Positions 34,624-46,511 of a stretch of 64,000 bases of DNA are shown in pieces. How positions within the stretch are numbered: position 1 is the stretch's first letter; each line of letters begins with the position of its first letter. The position numbers and the translations under genes were made by a program. Where the stretch lies: contig NZ_CP074112.1 in assembly GCF_024584785.1 (NCBI RefSeq), positions 682,001 through 746,000 of the forward strand, in the 5' to 3' direction. This DNA comes from Idiomarina loihiensis (GTDB taxonomy: Bacteria; Pseudomonadota; Gammaproteobacteria; Enterobacterales; Alteromonadaceae). The notes under the pieces were generated by a model, which did not search any database, had not been told where the DNA came from, and saw nothing but the letters and a program-made list of their open reading frames with translations.

Positions 34624-37218
34624 ATGAATCAAGAATTTCGTCAACAGCTCCCAGGCACAACGTTACAATATTACGATACCCGTGCTGCGGTAGAAGCTAT
34701 CGAACCAGGCGCATATGATCGCCTACCTTACACGTCTAAAATTTTAGCTGAGCAGTTAGTGCGTCGCTGCAACCCCGCGGAGTTAACGGCCAGCCTTGAA
34801 CAATTGATTTATCGCAAGCGCGATCTGGATTTTCCATGGTATCCAGCGCGGGTAGTATGCCACGATATTTTGGGCCAAACAGCGCTCGTTGATTTAGCTG
34901 GTTTACGTGATGCAATTGCCGCTAAAGGTGGCGACCCAGCTAAGGTTAACCCGGTGGTACCAACCCAGTTAATCGTGGACCACTCGCTAGCAGTAGAACA
35001 TGCTGGCTTTGAGAAAGATGCCTTTGAAAAGAACCGAGAAATAGAAGACCGTCGTAATGACGACCGGTTTCATTTTATCAACTGGACTAAAACAGCCTTT
35101 AAAAACGTTGATGTTATCCCTCCAGGGAACGGCATCATGCATCAGATCAACCTAGAAAAAATGTCGCCAGTTGTGCAAGTGCGTGACAACGTGGCTTTTC
35201 CTGACACCTGTGTAGGTACCGACAGCCACACCCCCATGGTCGATGCCTTAGGCGTCATTTCTGTTGGGGTAGGTGGCCTAGAAGCCGAGAGCGTGATGCT
35301 GGGACGAGCCTCTTACATGCGTCTACCCGACATTATTGGGGTAGAGCTAACAGGCAAGCTTAAACCAGGCATCACTGGTACCGATTTGGTCTTAGCTATC
35401 ACTCAGTTTTTGCGGAAAGAGCGCGTGGTAGGAGCCTACTTAGAGTTCTTTGGCGAAGGTGCTGATGCTTTGTCAGTAGGTGATCGGGCGACTATTTCAA
35501 ATATGACGCCAGAATATGGTGCAACTGCAGCCATGTTCTACATTGACCAGCAAACCATTGATTATTTGAAGCTTACCGGTCGTGATGACAAGCAAGTTGA
35601 GCTAGTTGAACGCTTTGCCAAACACACGGGCTTGTGGGCGGATAGCATGAAGGCAGCTGAGTACGAGCGGGTATTAACCTTTGATTTAGCCGCTGTTGAG
35701 CGCAATTTAGCTGGGCCGTCTAACCCGCATGCGTTGCTACCTACAGCTGATTTGGCAGCACGTGGTATTGCGAAGCATATTGACCAGCCCGAAGCAGGTT
35801 TGATGCCTGATGGCGCAGTCATTATCGCGGCTATTACCAGCTGTACCAATACCAGCAACCCACGCAATATGATTGCGGCCGGCTTGATCGCACGTAATGC
35901 TAATAAACTAGGTTTAACCCGTAAGCCTTGGGTGAAAACCTCGTTAGCACCGGGCTCAAAAACGGTAAAAATGTACCTAGAAGATGCCAACTTATTGCCA
36001 GAACTCGAAACCTTAGGGTTTGGCGTCGTTGGTTTTGCCTGTACAACTTGTAATGGTATGAGTGGTGCTTTAGATCCAAACATCCAGCAAGAAATTATCG
36101 AGCGAGATTTATTTTCAACGGCGGTTCTCTCTGGTAACCGTAATTTTGATGGCCGTATTCATCCATACGCCAAGCAAGCATTCTTAGCATCACCTCCGTT
36201 AGTTGTGGCTTATGCTATTGCCGGTACCATCCGCTTCGACATTGAGAAAGACGTTCTAGGTCTCGACCAGCAGGGTAACCCTGTTACCTTAAAGGATATT
36301 TGGCCAAGCGACGAAGAAATTGACGCCATTGTTAAACAAGCGGTTAAACCAGAACAGTTCCGTACGGTTTACGACCCTATGTTTAGTTTGAACGTTGATT
36401 ATGGTGAGAAGACTGAACCGCTTTATAACTGGCGTCCACAGAGCACTTATATTCGCCGCCCACCTTATTGGGAGGGCTCATTTGCTGCAGGGAACAGCTT
36501 AAAGGGCCTACGTCCGCTAGCTGTGTTAGGTGACAATATTACGACCGATCACTTGTCGCCATCCAATGCGATTTTACCTGACAGCGCAGCCGGTGAATAT
36601 TTAGCCAAGATGGGTTTGCCCGAAGAAGATTTTAATAGTTATGCAACTCACCGTGGTGACCATTTAACCGCACAGCGGGCAACATTTGCTAACCCTAAAC
36701 TCTTTAATGAGATGGTCCGTAATAATCAAGGTGAAGTGATTCAAGGCTCTCTAGCACGAGTAGAGCCCGATGGCAAAGTGATGCGCATGTGGGAAGCCAT
36801 TGAAACCTACATGGAGCGTAAGCAGCCATTGATTATTGTTGCTGGCGCTGATTATGGTCAAGGATCGTCACGAGACTGGGCTGCGAAAGGTGTTCGCCTG
36901 GCAGGTGTTGAGTGTATTGTGGCAGAAGGCTTTGAGCGTATCCACCGTACCAATTTAATTGGTATGGGAGTGTTACCGCTAGAATTTGAAGCAGGTACCA
37001 CACGTGACACTTTAGCTATTGATGGCACTGAAACCTTCGATGTGGAGGGCGAGGTGCAGCCGGGTGCGACCATGACTTTGGTGATTCATCGGGCCAACGG
37101 CGAAGTGGTAAAAGTACCTACCAAGTGTCGGTTAGATACTGCTGAAGAAGTGTCAATCTACTCAGCTGGCGGTGTTCTACAACGTTTTGCTCAAGACTTT
37201 TTAGCTGGTGAGGTTTAA
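34624..37218 (+). CDS. acnD: AcnD, Fe/S-dependent 2-methylcitrate dehydratase
   Basis: An 864-residue aconitase-family enzyme that dehydrates 2-methylcitrate, replacing PrpD. The [4Fe-4S] ligands are in ITSCTNTSNP and ACTTCNG, and the substrate-site segments GTDSHTPMVD, GDNITTDHLSPSNAI and GADYGQGSSRDWAAKG are complete. The ATG at 34624 follows AGGGGA; an upstream in-frame start at 34597 has no ribosome site. It needs PrpF, encoded five bases downstream, to yield the isomer used by the cycle. Confidence 0.95.
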   Translation: MNQEFRQQLPGTTLQYYDTRAAVEAIEPGAYDRLPYTSKILAEQLVRRCNPAELTASLEQLIYRKRDLDFPWYPARVVCHDILGQTALVDLAGLRDAIAAKGGDPAKVNPVVPTQLIVDHSLAVEHAGFEKDAFEKNREIEDRRNDDRFHFINWTKTAFKNVDVIPPGNGIMHQINLEKMSPVVQVRDNVAFPDTCVGTDSHTPMVDALGVISVGVGGLEAESVMLGRASYMRLPDIIGVELTGKLKPGITGTDLVLAITQFLRKERVVGAYLEFFGEGADALSVGDRATISNMTPEYGATAAMFYIDQQTIDYLKLTGRDDKQVELVERFAKHTGLWADSMKAAEYERVLTFDLAAVERNLAGPSNPHALLPTADLAARGIAKHIDQPEAGLMPDGAVIIAAITSCTNTSNPRNMIAAGLIARNANKLGLTRKPWVKTSLAPGSKTVKMYLEDANLLPELETLGFGVVGFACTTCNGMSGALDPNIQQEIIERDLFSTAVLSGNRNFDGRIHPYAKQAFLASPPLVVAYAIAGTIRFDIEKDVLGLDQQGNPVTLKDIWPSDEEIDAIVKQAVKPEQFRTVYDPMFSLNVDYGEKTEPLYNWRPQSTYIRRPPYWEGSFAAGNSLKGLRPLAVLGDNITTDHLSPSNAILPDSAAGEYLAKMGLPEEDFNSYATHRGDHLTAQRATFANPKLFNEMVRNNQGEVIQGSLARVEPDGKVMRMWEAIETYMERKQPLIIVAGADYGQGSSRDWAAKGVRLAGVECIVAEGFERIHRTNLIGMGVLPLEFEAGTTRDTLAIDGTETFDVEGEVQPGATMTLVIHRANGEVVKVPTKCRLDTAEEVSIYSAGGVLQRFAQDFLAGEV

Positions 37219-37222
37219 TCCT

Positions 37223-38407
37223 ATGGCATTTGCTCCGCAATTAAAAATTGCCGCTACGTATATGCGTGGCGGCACTTCGAAAGGGGTCTTTTTTAAACTG
37301 GATGATTTGCCCCTAGCTGCGCAAACGCCGGGGCCAGCGCGTGATAAATTATTGCTGCGTGTTATTGGTAGTCCGGATCCTTACGGCAAACACACCGACG
37401 GCATGGGCGGAGCTACTTCCAGTACCAGTAAAACGGTCATTTTATCCCGTAGTAGCCGAAGTGACCATGACGTCGATTATCTATTCGGACAGGTAGCTAT
37501 CGACAAGCCATTTATTGATTGGAGTGGCAACTGTGGCAACCTAACGGCAGCCGTAGGCTCGTTTGCAATTAGCAATGGTCTGGTTGATGCTGAACGGATT
37601 CCGTCGAACGGCATCTGTATCGTTCGCATTTGGCAGGCAAATATTCAAAAAACCATCATTGCGCATGTGCCTATTACTGACGGTGAAGTGCAAGAAACCG
37701 GTGATTTTGAACTGGATGGGGTCACTTTCCCAGCGGCAGAAGTGCAGGTTGAATTTATTGATCCTGCAGCTGATGAAGACGGTGCTGGTGGAGCAATGTT
37801 CCCCACGGGCAATTTGGTTGATGAGTTTGAGGTGCCAGGGCTTGGCAAGTTGCAAGCAACTTTTATTAATGCGGGTATCCCGACGATTTTTGTCAATGCC
37901 GCAGATATTGGTTACAACGGCACTGAATTACAAGGAGCCATCAACGAGAACGCTGAAGCCTTGTTGATGTTTGAAAAGCTGCGCGCCTACGGTGCCGTTA
38001 AAATGGGGTTAATCGACTCTATTGAGGCTGCTGCGGCACGTCAGCACACTCCTAAGATTGCCTTTGTGGCTGCTCCGGCAGATTATGTTTCAGCCAGTGG
38101 TAAAGCAATTCATGCTGGTGACATTGATCTGTTGGTACGGGCTATGTCGATGGGTAAATTGCACCATGCCATGATGGGAACAGCAGCAGTTGCGATCGCA
38201 ACAGCAGCAGCTGTGCCAGGTACCTTGGTTAATTTAGCTGCTGGCGGCGGCGACCGTAGCCAAGTTGTCTTTGGCCATCCATCAGGCACTTTACGAGTGG
38301 GAGCTGAAGCTACTCAAGTGGATGGTGAATGGACGGTGACCAAGGCTATTATGAGCCGCAGTGCACGGGTGCTGATGGAAGGCTGGGTGCGGGTACCACA
38401 AGACTAA
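37223..38407 (+). CDS. prpF: PrpF, AcnD-accessory aconitate isomerase
   Basis: A 394-residue protein of the PrpF/diaminopimelate-epimerase-like fold. TYMRGGTSKGVFF is the signature N-terminus, WSGNCGNLTAAVGSF carries a catalytic-type cysteine, and MSRSARVLMEGWV closes the family domain. PrpF isomerises the trans-2-methylaconitate-type product so that the acnD route functions. It is the last gene of the operon and is followed by two hairpins. Confidence 0.93.
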   Translation: MAFAPQLKIAATYMRGGTSKGVFFKLDDLPLAAQTPGPARDKLLLRVIGSPDPYGKHTDGMGGATSSTSKTVILSRSSRSDHDVDYLFGQVAIDKPFIDWSGNCGNLTAAVGSFAISNGLVDAERIPSNGICIVRIWQANIQKTIIAHVPITDGEVQETGDFELDGVTFPAAEVQVEFIDPAADEDGAGGAMFPTGNLVDEFEVPGLGKLQATFINAGIPTIFVNAADIGYNGTELQGAINENAEALLMFEKLRAYGAVKMGLIDSIEAAAARQHTPKIAFVAAPADYVSASGKAIHAGDIDLLVRAMSMGKLHHAMMGTAAVAIATAAAVPGTLVNLAAGGGDRSQVVFGHPSGTLRVGAEATQVDGEWTVTKAIMSRSARVLMEGWVRVPQD

Positions 38408-38411
38408 AACC

Positions 38412-38485
38412 ACAACACCGGGGCTTAGCGGTGTTACTAGGCTAGCCAACAAGCGCGAATGGATTGTTGTTGGCTAGTCGCTTTT
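38412..38485 (+). terminator. Tandem hairpins ending the prp operon
   Basis: A first hairpin pairs AACACCG with CGGTGTT (8-base loop). A second pairs CTAGCCAACAA (38442-38452) with TTGTTGGCTAG (38467-38477), then TCGCTTTTAG. The second is the more plausible intrinsic terminator, though its T run is interrupted. Confidence 0.55.
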
Positions 38486-38556
38486 AGTTCATCTAAAGGC
38501 ACGGATTCTGATACACTTTAGCGGATATCTTCGTCTATTAAGGTGCTTTTTAACCT

Positions 38557-39426
38557 ATGCAAGTCAACCAATCATCTCCACGTGATGCCGTGCGTCTCAA
38601 TAAATTCATCAGCGAAAGTGGTATGTGCTCACGCCGCGAGGCAGATCGCTTTATTGAGCAAGGCCAAGTGACACTTAACGGTCGTCCTGCGGTGGTGGGT
38701 GACAAGGTGGGGCCTAGCGACGAAGTGCGAGTGAATGGCCGCCTAGTAGCAGCTCAAAATAAAGATAAGTTCGTTTTCATTGCGTTAAATAAGCCCGTTG
38801 GTATTGTAAGCACAACCGATTCAGCTGAGCCTAAGAATATCCAAAAATTTGTCGGCCACAAAGAGCGGATCTTTCCCATTGGCCGGTTAGATAAAGACTC
38901 GCAGGGGCTGATATTTCTTACCAGCAATGGCGATCTCGTTAACAAAATATTGCGTGCGGGTAACCGCCACGAAAAAGAGTACGTGGTGACGGTTCATAAG
39001 CCTATTACCGCCGATTTTATCAAGGGAATGGCTAACGGTGTACCTATTTTAGGAACCATGACCAAGCGTTGTAAGGTACAGCAACTGTCGTCGTTTGTGT
39101 TTCGGTTAACGCTAGTTGAGGGTATGAATCGACAGATTCGTCGGATGTGTGAATACTTCGGCTACGAGGTGCGTAAATTAGAGCGAACTCGCATTATGAA
39201 CGTGCGTCTAGGTGCTCTTCAAGTGGGTCAATGGCGCAATCTAAATGCTGCCGAGTTGGCTGATATTATGGCGGCCATTGAAGGCTCTACTGGATTAGCA
39301 CCAGAGGGACATAAAAGTCGGCGCCCGAAGCCGCAGAAAGTCGCTTCAGCATCAGCGGGTTCGCGCTCAGAGCGTCAAGCTTCTGCGGCCTCACGCAAGA
39401 ACCGACGAGGTGGTCGCTATGATTAA
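38557..39426 (+). CDS. rluF: RluF-type 23S rRNA pseudouridine synthase
   Basis: A 289-residue enzyme (E. coli RluF 290). An N-terminal S4 RNA-binding domain ([20 protein letters not shown]) precedes the catalytic RsuA-like domain with [14 protein letters not shown], where the aspartate is the nucleophile, and [21 protein letters not shown]. The C-terminal tail is basic and low-complexity, as in RluF. The near identity with the E. coli motifs argues for RluF (U2604 modification) over RluB or RluE. Its stop overlaps the ychJ start. Confidence 0.9.
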   Translation: MQVNQSSPRDAVRLNKFISESGMCSRREADRFIEQGQVTLNGRPAVVGDKVGPSDEVRVNGRLVAAQNKDKFVFIALNKPVGIVSTTDSAEPKNIQKFVGHKERIFPIGRLDKDSQGLIFLTSNGDLVNKILRAGNRHEKEYVVTVHKPITADFIKGMANGVPILGTMTKRCKVQQLSSFVFRLTLVEGMNRQIRRMCEYFGYEVRKLERTRIMNVRLGALQVGQWRNLNAAELADIMAAIEGSTGLAPEGHKSRRPKPQKVASASAGSRSERQASAASRKNRRGGRYD

Positions 39427-39817
39427 TCTTCCAGCCAAGAATATGGGTAAGAAGTGCCCCTGCGGTGGCGGAAAATATGCCAATTGCTGTGGGCCTTTTC
39501 ATACTGGCACCAAGTTGCCACGCACAGCAGAGCAACTGATGCGGTCTCGCTACAGTGCATTTGCTCGCAACCTAGTGGAATATATTGCTGCTACTTGGCA
39601 TCCCTCCACTCGACCAGAGCAGTTAGAACTCAGTGATAATCCGGTTTGGCTTCAGTTACAAATCATTGCTAGTGGTAGCCAAGGAAATCGTGGTTACGTG
39701 CACTTTATCGCTTATTTCGCAGCTGAAGATGGTATTGCAGAAATGGAAGAAGAGTCTGAATTTATTAGAGAACAGGGCCGCTGGTGGTACTTAAACGCTA
39801 TTTCCGTTGAACACTAA
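39419..39817 (+). CDS. ychJ: YchJ family SEC-C motif protein
   Basis: A 132-residue UPF0225 protein. An N-terminal SEC-C zinc-binding motif ([17 protein letters not shown]) is followed by [17 protein letters not shown] and an NTF2-like domain ending [11 protein letters not shown]. The ATG at 39419 overlaps the rluF stop region and has GAGG upstream; an ATG at 39443 would still keep the zinc motif. Its role is unknown, possibly a protein or RNA-associated zinc protein by analogy with SecA C-terminal motifs. Confidence 0.85.
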   Translation: MINLPAKNMGKKCPCGGGKYANCCGPFHTGTKLPRTAEQLMRSRYSAFARNLVEYIAATWHPSTRPEQLELSDNPVWLQLQIIASGSQGNRGYVHFIAYFAAEDGIAEMEEESEFIREQGRWWYLNAISVEH

Positions 39818-39844
39818 AATAGCTTTGCCGCGGCGGTGATAAAA

Positions 39845-39883
39845 CCAGCAGTGCAAAACAACCACATGCATTGCAACTGCTGG
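39845..39883. terminator. Possible bidirectional hairpin between ychJ and the DUF4870-like gene
   Basis: CCAGCAGTGCAA (39845-39856) and TTGCAACTGCTGG (39871-39883) pair with one bulged base and a 14-base loop. No T run follows on either strand, so termination, if any, would not be classical. Confidence 0.3.
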
Positions 39884-39920
39884 GAGATTTGGTCAAAAGT
39901 TAGAAACGTAAGTAAGTAAC

Positions 39921-40328
39921 TTATACCGGCATAGGTTTGTTATCGTTCAAGTTTAGTAAGCCACGTACGGCGCGATAGATAAACCAGACGGCTGCGACCA
40001 ATAGCACGATAAAGCCGATGCCAAAGAAGGTAGTGACTAAACCAATGAGCGACCACACTAACATCCACCAAAAGGTGCGAATTTGCCAAGTAAAGTGTGA
40101 CTCTAAGTAAGTGCCACGAACTTCAGCTCGTTTAATGTAGTTAATAATAATACCCACAATGCTGGTGAAGCCAACAAAGCAAGACACTAATTGCAGAATA
40201 TAAATGACCAGTGTCAGGGTTTTATTCTGGTCTTGATCTACAGTATTAGTGGCATGAACTGTTGTTGAATTCATTGTGACTGCTGGTTCTGGGTTCGGTT
40301 GTCCTGTCGTGTTTGATTGCTCAGTCAT
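39921..40328 (-). CDS. DUF4870-like small membrane protein
   Basis: A 135-residue protein: a polar, threonine- and asparagine-rich N-terminus (about residues 1-36), then hydrophobic segments near 38-62, 85-100 and 101-118, with HFTWQIRTFWW between them. This arrangement is the DUF4870 family pattern. Function unknown. It is a single gene upstream of selO in map order and on the same strand. Confidence 0.72.
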   Translation of the reverse strand: MTEQSNTTGQPNPEPAVTMNSTTVHATNTVDQDQNKTLTLVIYILQLVSCFVGFTSIVGIIINYIKRAEVRGTYLESHFTWQIRTFWWMLVWSLIGLVTTFFGIGFIVLLVAAVWFIYRAVRGLLNLNDNKPMPV

Positions 40329-40406
40329 AAGCTAAAACTCCTTGTTATAATGTTGTTACTGCGTTTGCAAGGATAACCAAACTGTTTAGAACAATCCAGC
40401 TTTTTT

Positions 40407-41900
40407 TCAGGTACCACAAAAGGTTGTGGTAACCTGCTGGCTCGCAGTAGCCGGCGGCATTAAATCTGCGTACTCTGCTCGTTCTTGGTATGGCTGTGCG
40501 AAGGCTTGCTGTAATCGAACAAATTGAGCAAGGGAACCTGTCTTAACTACCTCACTAATACAGGCTTCAATTAAATGGTTGCGCGGTATCAGAGCTGGAT
40601 TAACCTCATTAAGTTGGCGCTGTAATTGATGCGCCGGAATACTCGCAGTCGCGTGCTGCCATTGCTGTTGCCAAGTTAACCATGACGCACTATCACTAAA
40701 CAGTTGATTGCGTCGATTTGGCTCCGTATCTCCTAGGTAACGAAATGCGAGGGTGAAATCAATGTGCTGCTGTTGCATTATCGCAAGTAGCTGTTGAACT
40801 AAGTTGCTGGCGTCTGGATGGTCTGGGCTAAGCCCGATTTTAGCGCTAAAGTAAGCTTGATAATACTGTTGGTACTTGTCACTAAAGCCCATGACCAGCT
40901 CGGTAGCTCTTTCTATGGTAGCAGCGATGGCTGCTTCTGGTTCAGGTGCATCGTTAGCGGTCATGATAGGTAGCAAGGTTTCGGCAAACCGAGCTAGGTT
41001 CCATTGTGCCATTGCAGGTTGATTGGCGTAGGCGTAGCGCCCTTGTTTATCAATAAAGCTAAACACTTGGTGTTCGTTGTAGGCTTCCATAAAGGCACAG
41101 GGGCCGTAGTCAATAGTGTCACCAACTAAGCTCATGTTATCTGTGTTCATAACGCCATGGATAAAACCCAAACTCATCCATCGTGCAATTAATTGTGCTT
41201 GGCTTTCGATAACTGCGCTAAGGAGCGCATCATAGCGAGCAAAACCAGGCGCATGTTGGAGTATAATCTCTGGGTAATGCCGTTCAATAAGGTAATCGGC
41301 AAAGCTTTTAAGCTTAGCCGCACTATTTAAATTTAAGACATATTGGGCGGTACCTACACGTAAATGGCTGCGCGCTACGCGTGCCAAAATTGCGCCGGGT
41401 TGGGCTTGTTCACGCTGTACCCAATCGCCTGTCGCGACTGCAGCCAACGCCCGCGTCGTAGGTACGCCTAAATGATGCATGGCTTCGCTAACTAAGTACT
41501 CTCGTATCACTGGGCCGATGGCAGAGCGGCCATCGCCGCGGCGAGAGTAGGGGGTGCGGCCACTGCCTTTTAGCTGCAGATCAAAACGTTGTCCCTCAGG
41601 GGTCACGATTTCCGTCAGTAAAATGGCGCGGCCATCACCTAAATGCGGGTTAAAATGACCAAATTGATGACCACTGTAGGCGAGCGCATGGGGCTGGGCC
41701 CAGTCCGGCAGTTGGTTACCAGCAAAGAGTTGCAAGCCGGCTTCAGTCCCCCAAAAAGCTTCGGGTAAGCTAAGCTCAGCCGCTAATGGCTGATTAAAAG
41801 CTAGCCATTGTGGCGCCGATACTGGGCTGGGTGAGCAACTCGTCGAAAATTCATTGGCTAGCTGACAATAACTGAGTTCGGTAGTAAATGACGCTGACAT
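40407..41900 (-). CDS. selO: SelO, protein adenylyltransferase (YdiU)
   Basis: A 497-residue pseudokinase-fold enzyme that transfers AMP to proteins (E. coli SelO 478). QLKGSGRTPYSRRGDGRSAIGP holds the nucleotide-site residues, and HGVMNTDNMSLVGDTIDYGPCAF is the catalytic and metal segment. SelO AMPylates redox-linked proteins under oxidative stress. Bacterial forms lack the selenocysteine CxxU; here a C-terminal TFCGT has a single cysteine. It lies 72 bases downstream of katG, with a terminator between them. Confidence 0.93.
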   Translation of the reverse strand: MSASFTTELSYCQLANEFSTSCSPSPVSAPQWLAFNQPLAAELSLPEAFWGTEAGLQLFAGNQLPDWAQPHALAYSGHQFGHFNPHLGDGRAILLTEIVTPEGQRFDLQLKGSGRTPYSRRGDGRSAIGPVIREYLVSEAMHHLGVPTTRALAAVATGDWVQREQAQPGAILARVARSHLRVGTAQYVLNLNSAAKLKSFADYLIERHYPEIILQHAPGFARYDALLSAVIESQAQLIARWMSLGFIHGVMNTDNMSLVGDTIDYGPCAFMEAYNEHQVFSFIDKQGRYAYANQPAMAQWNLARFAETLLPIMTANDAPEPEAAIAATIERATELVMGFSDKYQQYYQAYFSAKIGLSPDHPDASNLVQQLLAIMQQQHIDFTLAFRYLGDTEPNRRNQLFSDSASWLTWQQQWQHATASIPAHQLQRQLNEVNPALIPRNHLIEACISEVVKTGSLAQFVRLQQAFAQPYQERAEYADLMPPATASQQVTTTFCGT

Positions 41901-41916
41901 GATAGGCCTCTATCTA

Positions 41917-41951
41917 TTAAAAAACCCGCGATGGTTTTGCCAACGCGGGTT
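41917..41951 (-). terminator. Intrinsic terminator of katG
   Basis: On the reverse strand AACCCGCG (41950-41943) pairs with CGCGGGTT (41930-41923) around a 12-base loop, followed by TTTTTAATAG. It lies 22 bases after the katG stop and just before the selO start at 41900, so selO needs its own promoter in the short space or partial read-through. Confidence 0.85.
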
Positions 41952-41972
41952 CTAGCTTAGCGCATTGTCGAT

Positions 41973-44171
<2,199 letters not shown>

Positions 44172-44346
44172 TCATTTTGAGCTGCAAAGAACTCTGACGA
44201 AATTAGCTTGTGGTGCATCTAAGTATCCGATAATACAAAGGATCAGCACCATTCACTGCACTTTATGACTATAGACTATAGCGCCCCACACACAAGTTAG
44301 ATAGCTAGAATTATCGATGACTGAGATAGGCTTTTTTGATGACAAC

Positions 44347-45351
44347 TTAAGCACTTAGTCTCAGCGGTAACGCGCTAAAGCCGGTAGCAGGGTAGTTAGA
44401 CCATGTTGGCTGGCCGGCTAATTCTAGACAGGATACCCGCTCTAGCAAAATACGTGTAAATGTTTCTAGTTCCAGTTGGGCTAAGGGTTTACCGGGGCAG
44501 ACATGAACTCCAGCACCATAAAGTAAGTTATGTGCGGCATTTTGCTGCGGATTGAATGTCAATGGCTGTGGAAAAACGGCAGCATCCCGCTGTATTTCTG
44601 GCCATACTAGGGTTATCGGAGTTGCTGAAGGAAGCTCTTGCTGAGCAAGTTGTACAGGACAACGAGTGCGTCGTCGATTACTAGGCAAGGGCGCATGAAT
44701 ACGTAGTATTTCATCAATACTTTCGCGCAGCGGTAAGTCGTTGTTGCGTAGCTGCTGTTGGAGCTGCGGATGTTGCGCCAAATAGCCGGTTATAAGACCG
44801 ACACTGGCGGTAATGGTTGCTAATTCTCCTACCGTCCAGTTTCGAATTAAGCTGGTTAATTCGGCTAAACTAAGTGCTCGGCCGTGAATCCTTAATTCGG
44901 TGAGTTGACGCATCACCGTTGGTTGTGACTGTTGTTGAGCTAGCTTGGCCAACGTGGCTATGTGTTGCTCAAATTCGGCCGCAAGCATTACCATAGCCGA
45001 TTTATCTTGTTGGCGTTGCGCCTGCTGTTGGGCTTGTAACCAAGCCTCAATAAGCGGTTTGTAATCGTCTGGCCAACCCATAAAAAGCCATTGAATATCC
45101 AACGCAAAGGGACGAGCAAAAGCTGTGATAAAATCGATAGTCATACCATCTGCGTGGTCAACTAAGGCTGCTATTTGGCGCTCTATCAAAGCACGACAAG
45201 CGGGCTGAAACTGAGCGATGGCAGTCGTTGAAAAAAAAGGCTCAATCAGTTGCCGATAGGTTTGATGCTGCTCATCATCCATGCCGTTCGGTACTGAGAG
45301 ATGTTGCGATACCTGATTGCTAAAAAGCTGAGGCTTAGACAAGACTTGCAT
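44347..45351 (-). CDS. Cytochrome P450, N-terminally shortened, interrupted at codon 3
   Basis: A 334-residue P450. The heme ligand is C285 in LLYGAGVHVCPGKPLAQLELE, EILR is the K-helix ExxR, and WTVGELATITASVG lies in the I helix. No ferredoxin or reductase gene is nearby. AAGGAGG at 45415-45409 with a six-base spacer precedes an in-frame ATG at 45402 that reads ATG TCT TAA and then 14 sense codons into this ORF. Those codons (TCHADAMQVL) resemble the P450 N-terminus, so a nonsense mutation or re-initiation is likely. Typical relatives run near 400 residues. Confidence 0.75.
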   Translation of the reverse strand: MQVLSKPQLFSNQVSQHLSVPNGMDDEQHQTYRQLIEPFFSTTAIAQFQPACRALIERQIAALVDHADGMTIDFITAFARPFALDIQWLFMGWPDDYKPLIEAWLQAQQQAQRQQDKSAMVMLAAEFEQHIATLAKLAQQQSQPTVMRQLTELRIHGRALSLAELTSLIRNWTVGELATITASVGLITGYLAQHPQLQQQLRNNDLPLRESIDEILRIHAPLPSNRRRTRCPVQLAQQELPSATPITLVWPEIQRDAAVFPQPLTFNPQQNAAHNLLYGAGVHVCPGKPLAQLELETFTRILLERVSCLELAGQPTWSNYPATGFSALPLRLSA

Positions 45352-45393
45352 AGCATCAGCGTGACAGGTGACAGTTACTTGCGACGTTGCGGA

Positions 45394-45415
45394 TTAAGAC
45401 ATATTAAGCCTCCTT
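45394..45415 (-). promoter_or_regulatory. Strong ribosome site plus ATG-TCT-TAA mini-ORF before the P450
   Basis: AAGGAGG (45415-45409), spacer of six, ATG (45402-45400), TCT, TAA (45396-45394), in frame with the P450. The spacing is ideal, yet the frame closes after two codons. It may be a damaged start or a start-stop leader element. Confidence 0.7.
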
Positions 45416-45503
45416 AATGATCGAGACTTCATTATCCGCACTACAGACTTGTTTACAAGTGAGCTTTTCGTATTTTGGTCAAACCAATTGACCTAGATCA
45501 TGA

Positions 45504-46403
45504 TCACAAACTTTTTTCTTTGCAAAGCGCAACTAACCACTTACCTAAAGCTTCAAGACCAATCCGCTTAGCTGCTTGATTTGGATAAACAAAGTAAAAG
45601 CTATCGTCGGTGCGGATACTATGTAAAGGCAATTCGTACAAGCTATCGGCACGCTCAGCAGTACTGGTCATAAATTCATTGAGTAGGGCAATTCCTTGGC
45701 CATATTTAGCCGCTTCAACCGCTAATAAAACATGACTAAAGTGATGAATTTTAGTATGAGGTGGTAAGGGTTGCTGAACCGCAGCAAACCACCGTCGCCA
45801 ATCCTCGCCGGGCTGGTTGGAACTGAATACAGATGCGGCCGACAATAATGGGAATTGCGTTAATAAATGAGGCTCTCGCAATTGCTGTGCTTCGCTCCAA
45901 AGGGGTTTGGCACAATAGGGTTTGAGTCTCTCATCGTATAAATGATATTGAGCAAAGCCGGTGCGTGGTGGTTGAGTCGTAATAAAACAATCGGCAAACT
46001 GTGTATCAAAACGTCCGTCTTGAGTGAGCATTTGCAGTGATAGATCAATATTAGGATAACGCAGGCGAAAGTCATCTAATGCTGGAATCAGCCACTTGAC
46101 CGCTAACGAGCCATGCAACGCTAGTTTTAGCTGCCGAGATTTTTGTTGCTTCATATCGATACTGGCGTGACTGATAGTATCAATGGCTGGTGCCACTTGT
46201 TGTAGATATTGCTCACCTAAAGCCGTAAGCAAGATATCTCGCCCTCTGCGGACAAATAATGGATGCCCGAGGAAATCCTCAAGCCCTTTTATTTGGTGGC
46301 TTACAGCACTCTGCGAGACATGTAAGCGCTGGGACGCCAAAGAAAAGCTTTGAGCACGAGCCGCTTCAACAAAATAGTGAATAGCGCGTAAAGGGATACT
46401 CAT
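45504..46403 (-). CDS. LysR-family regulator (GcvA-like)
   Basis: A 299-residue LTTR. The winged helix-turn-helix is in the first 60 residues (FVEAARAQSFSLASQRLHVSQSAVSHQIKGLEDFLG), with the GcvA-type N-terminus IPLRAIHYFVEAAR. A periplasmic-binding-protein-fold effector domain follows, about residues 90-290. It lies upstream of the P450 on the same strand and divergent from the EamA gene, so either neighbour may be its target. Confidence 0.88.
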   Translation of the reverse strand: MSIPLRAIHYFVEAARAQSFSLASQRLHVSQSAVSHQIKGLEDFLGHPLFVRRGRDILLTALGEQYLQQVAPAIDTISHASIDMKQQKSRQLKLALHGSLAVKWLIPALDDFRLRYPNIDLSLQMLTQDGRFDTQFADCFITTQPPRTGFAQYHLYDERLKPYCAKPLWSEAQQLREPHLLTQFPLLSAASVFSSNQPGEDWRRWFAAVQQPLPPHTKIHHFSHVLLAVEAAKYGQGIALLNEFMTSTAERADSLYELPLHSIRTDDSFYFVYPNQAAKRIGLEALGKWLVALCKEKSL

Positions 46404-46433
46404 TATCCAAAAATCTCATAGTTATTTTAATTA

Positions 46434-46452
46434 ATATCATTATAAGTAATAT
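46434..46452. promoter_or_regulatory. AT-rich dyad in the lysR-eamA divergent region
   Basis: ATATCATTATAAGTAATAT contains the pair ATTA and TAAT around TAAG within a wider imperfect dyad, 31 bases upstream of lysR and 60 bases upstream of eamA. LTTR sites are often T-N11-A dyads in such divergent regions; binding is inferred. Confidence 0.3.
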
Positions 46453-46511
46453 CACCACGATAGTACAATCTAACAACAAGCCAAAGTCTGTTAGTTAAAG
46501 AGGAGTTAGTC

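Noticed and set aside
35562-36083. 173-residue reverse ORF
   Set aside because: Antisense to acnD, low-complexity and serine-rich, with no ribosome site or recognisable motif.
44215-44330. OxyR-like site upstream of katG
   Set aside because: ATAG and CTAT elements occur, but their spacing does not fit the OxyR four-element pattern.
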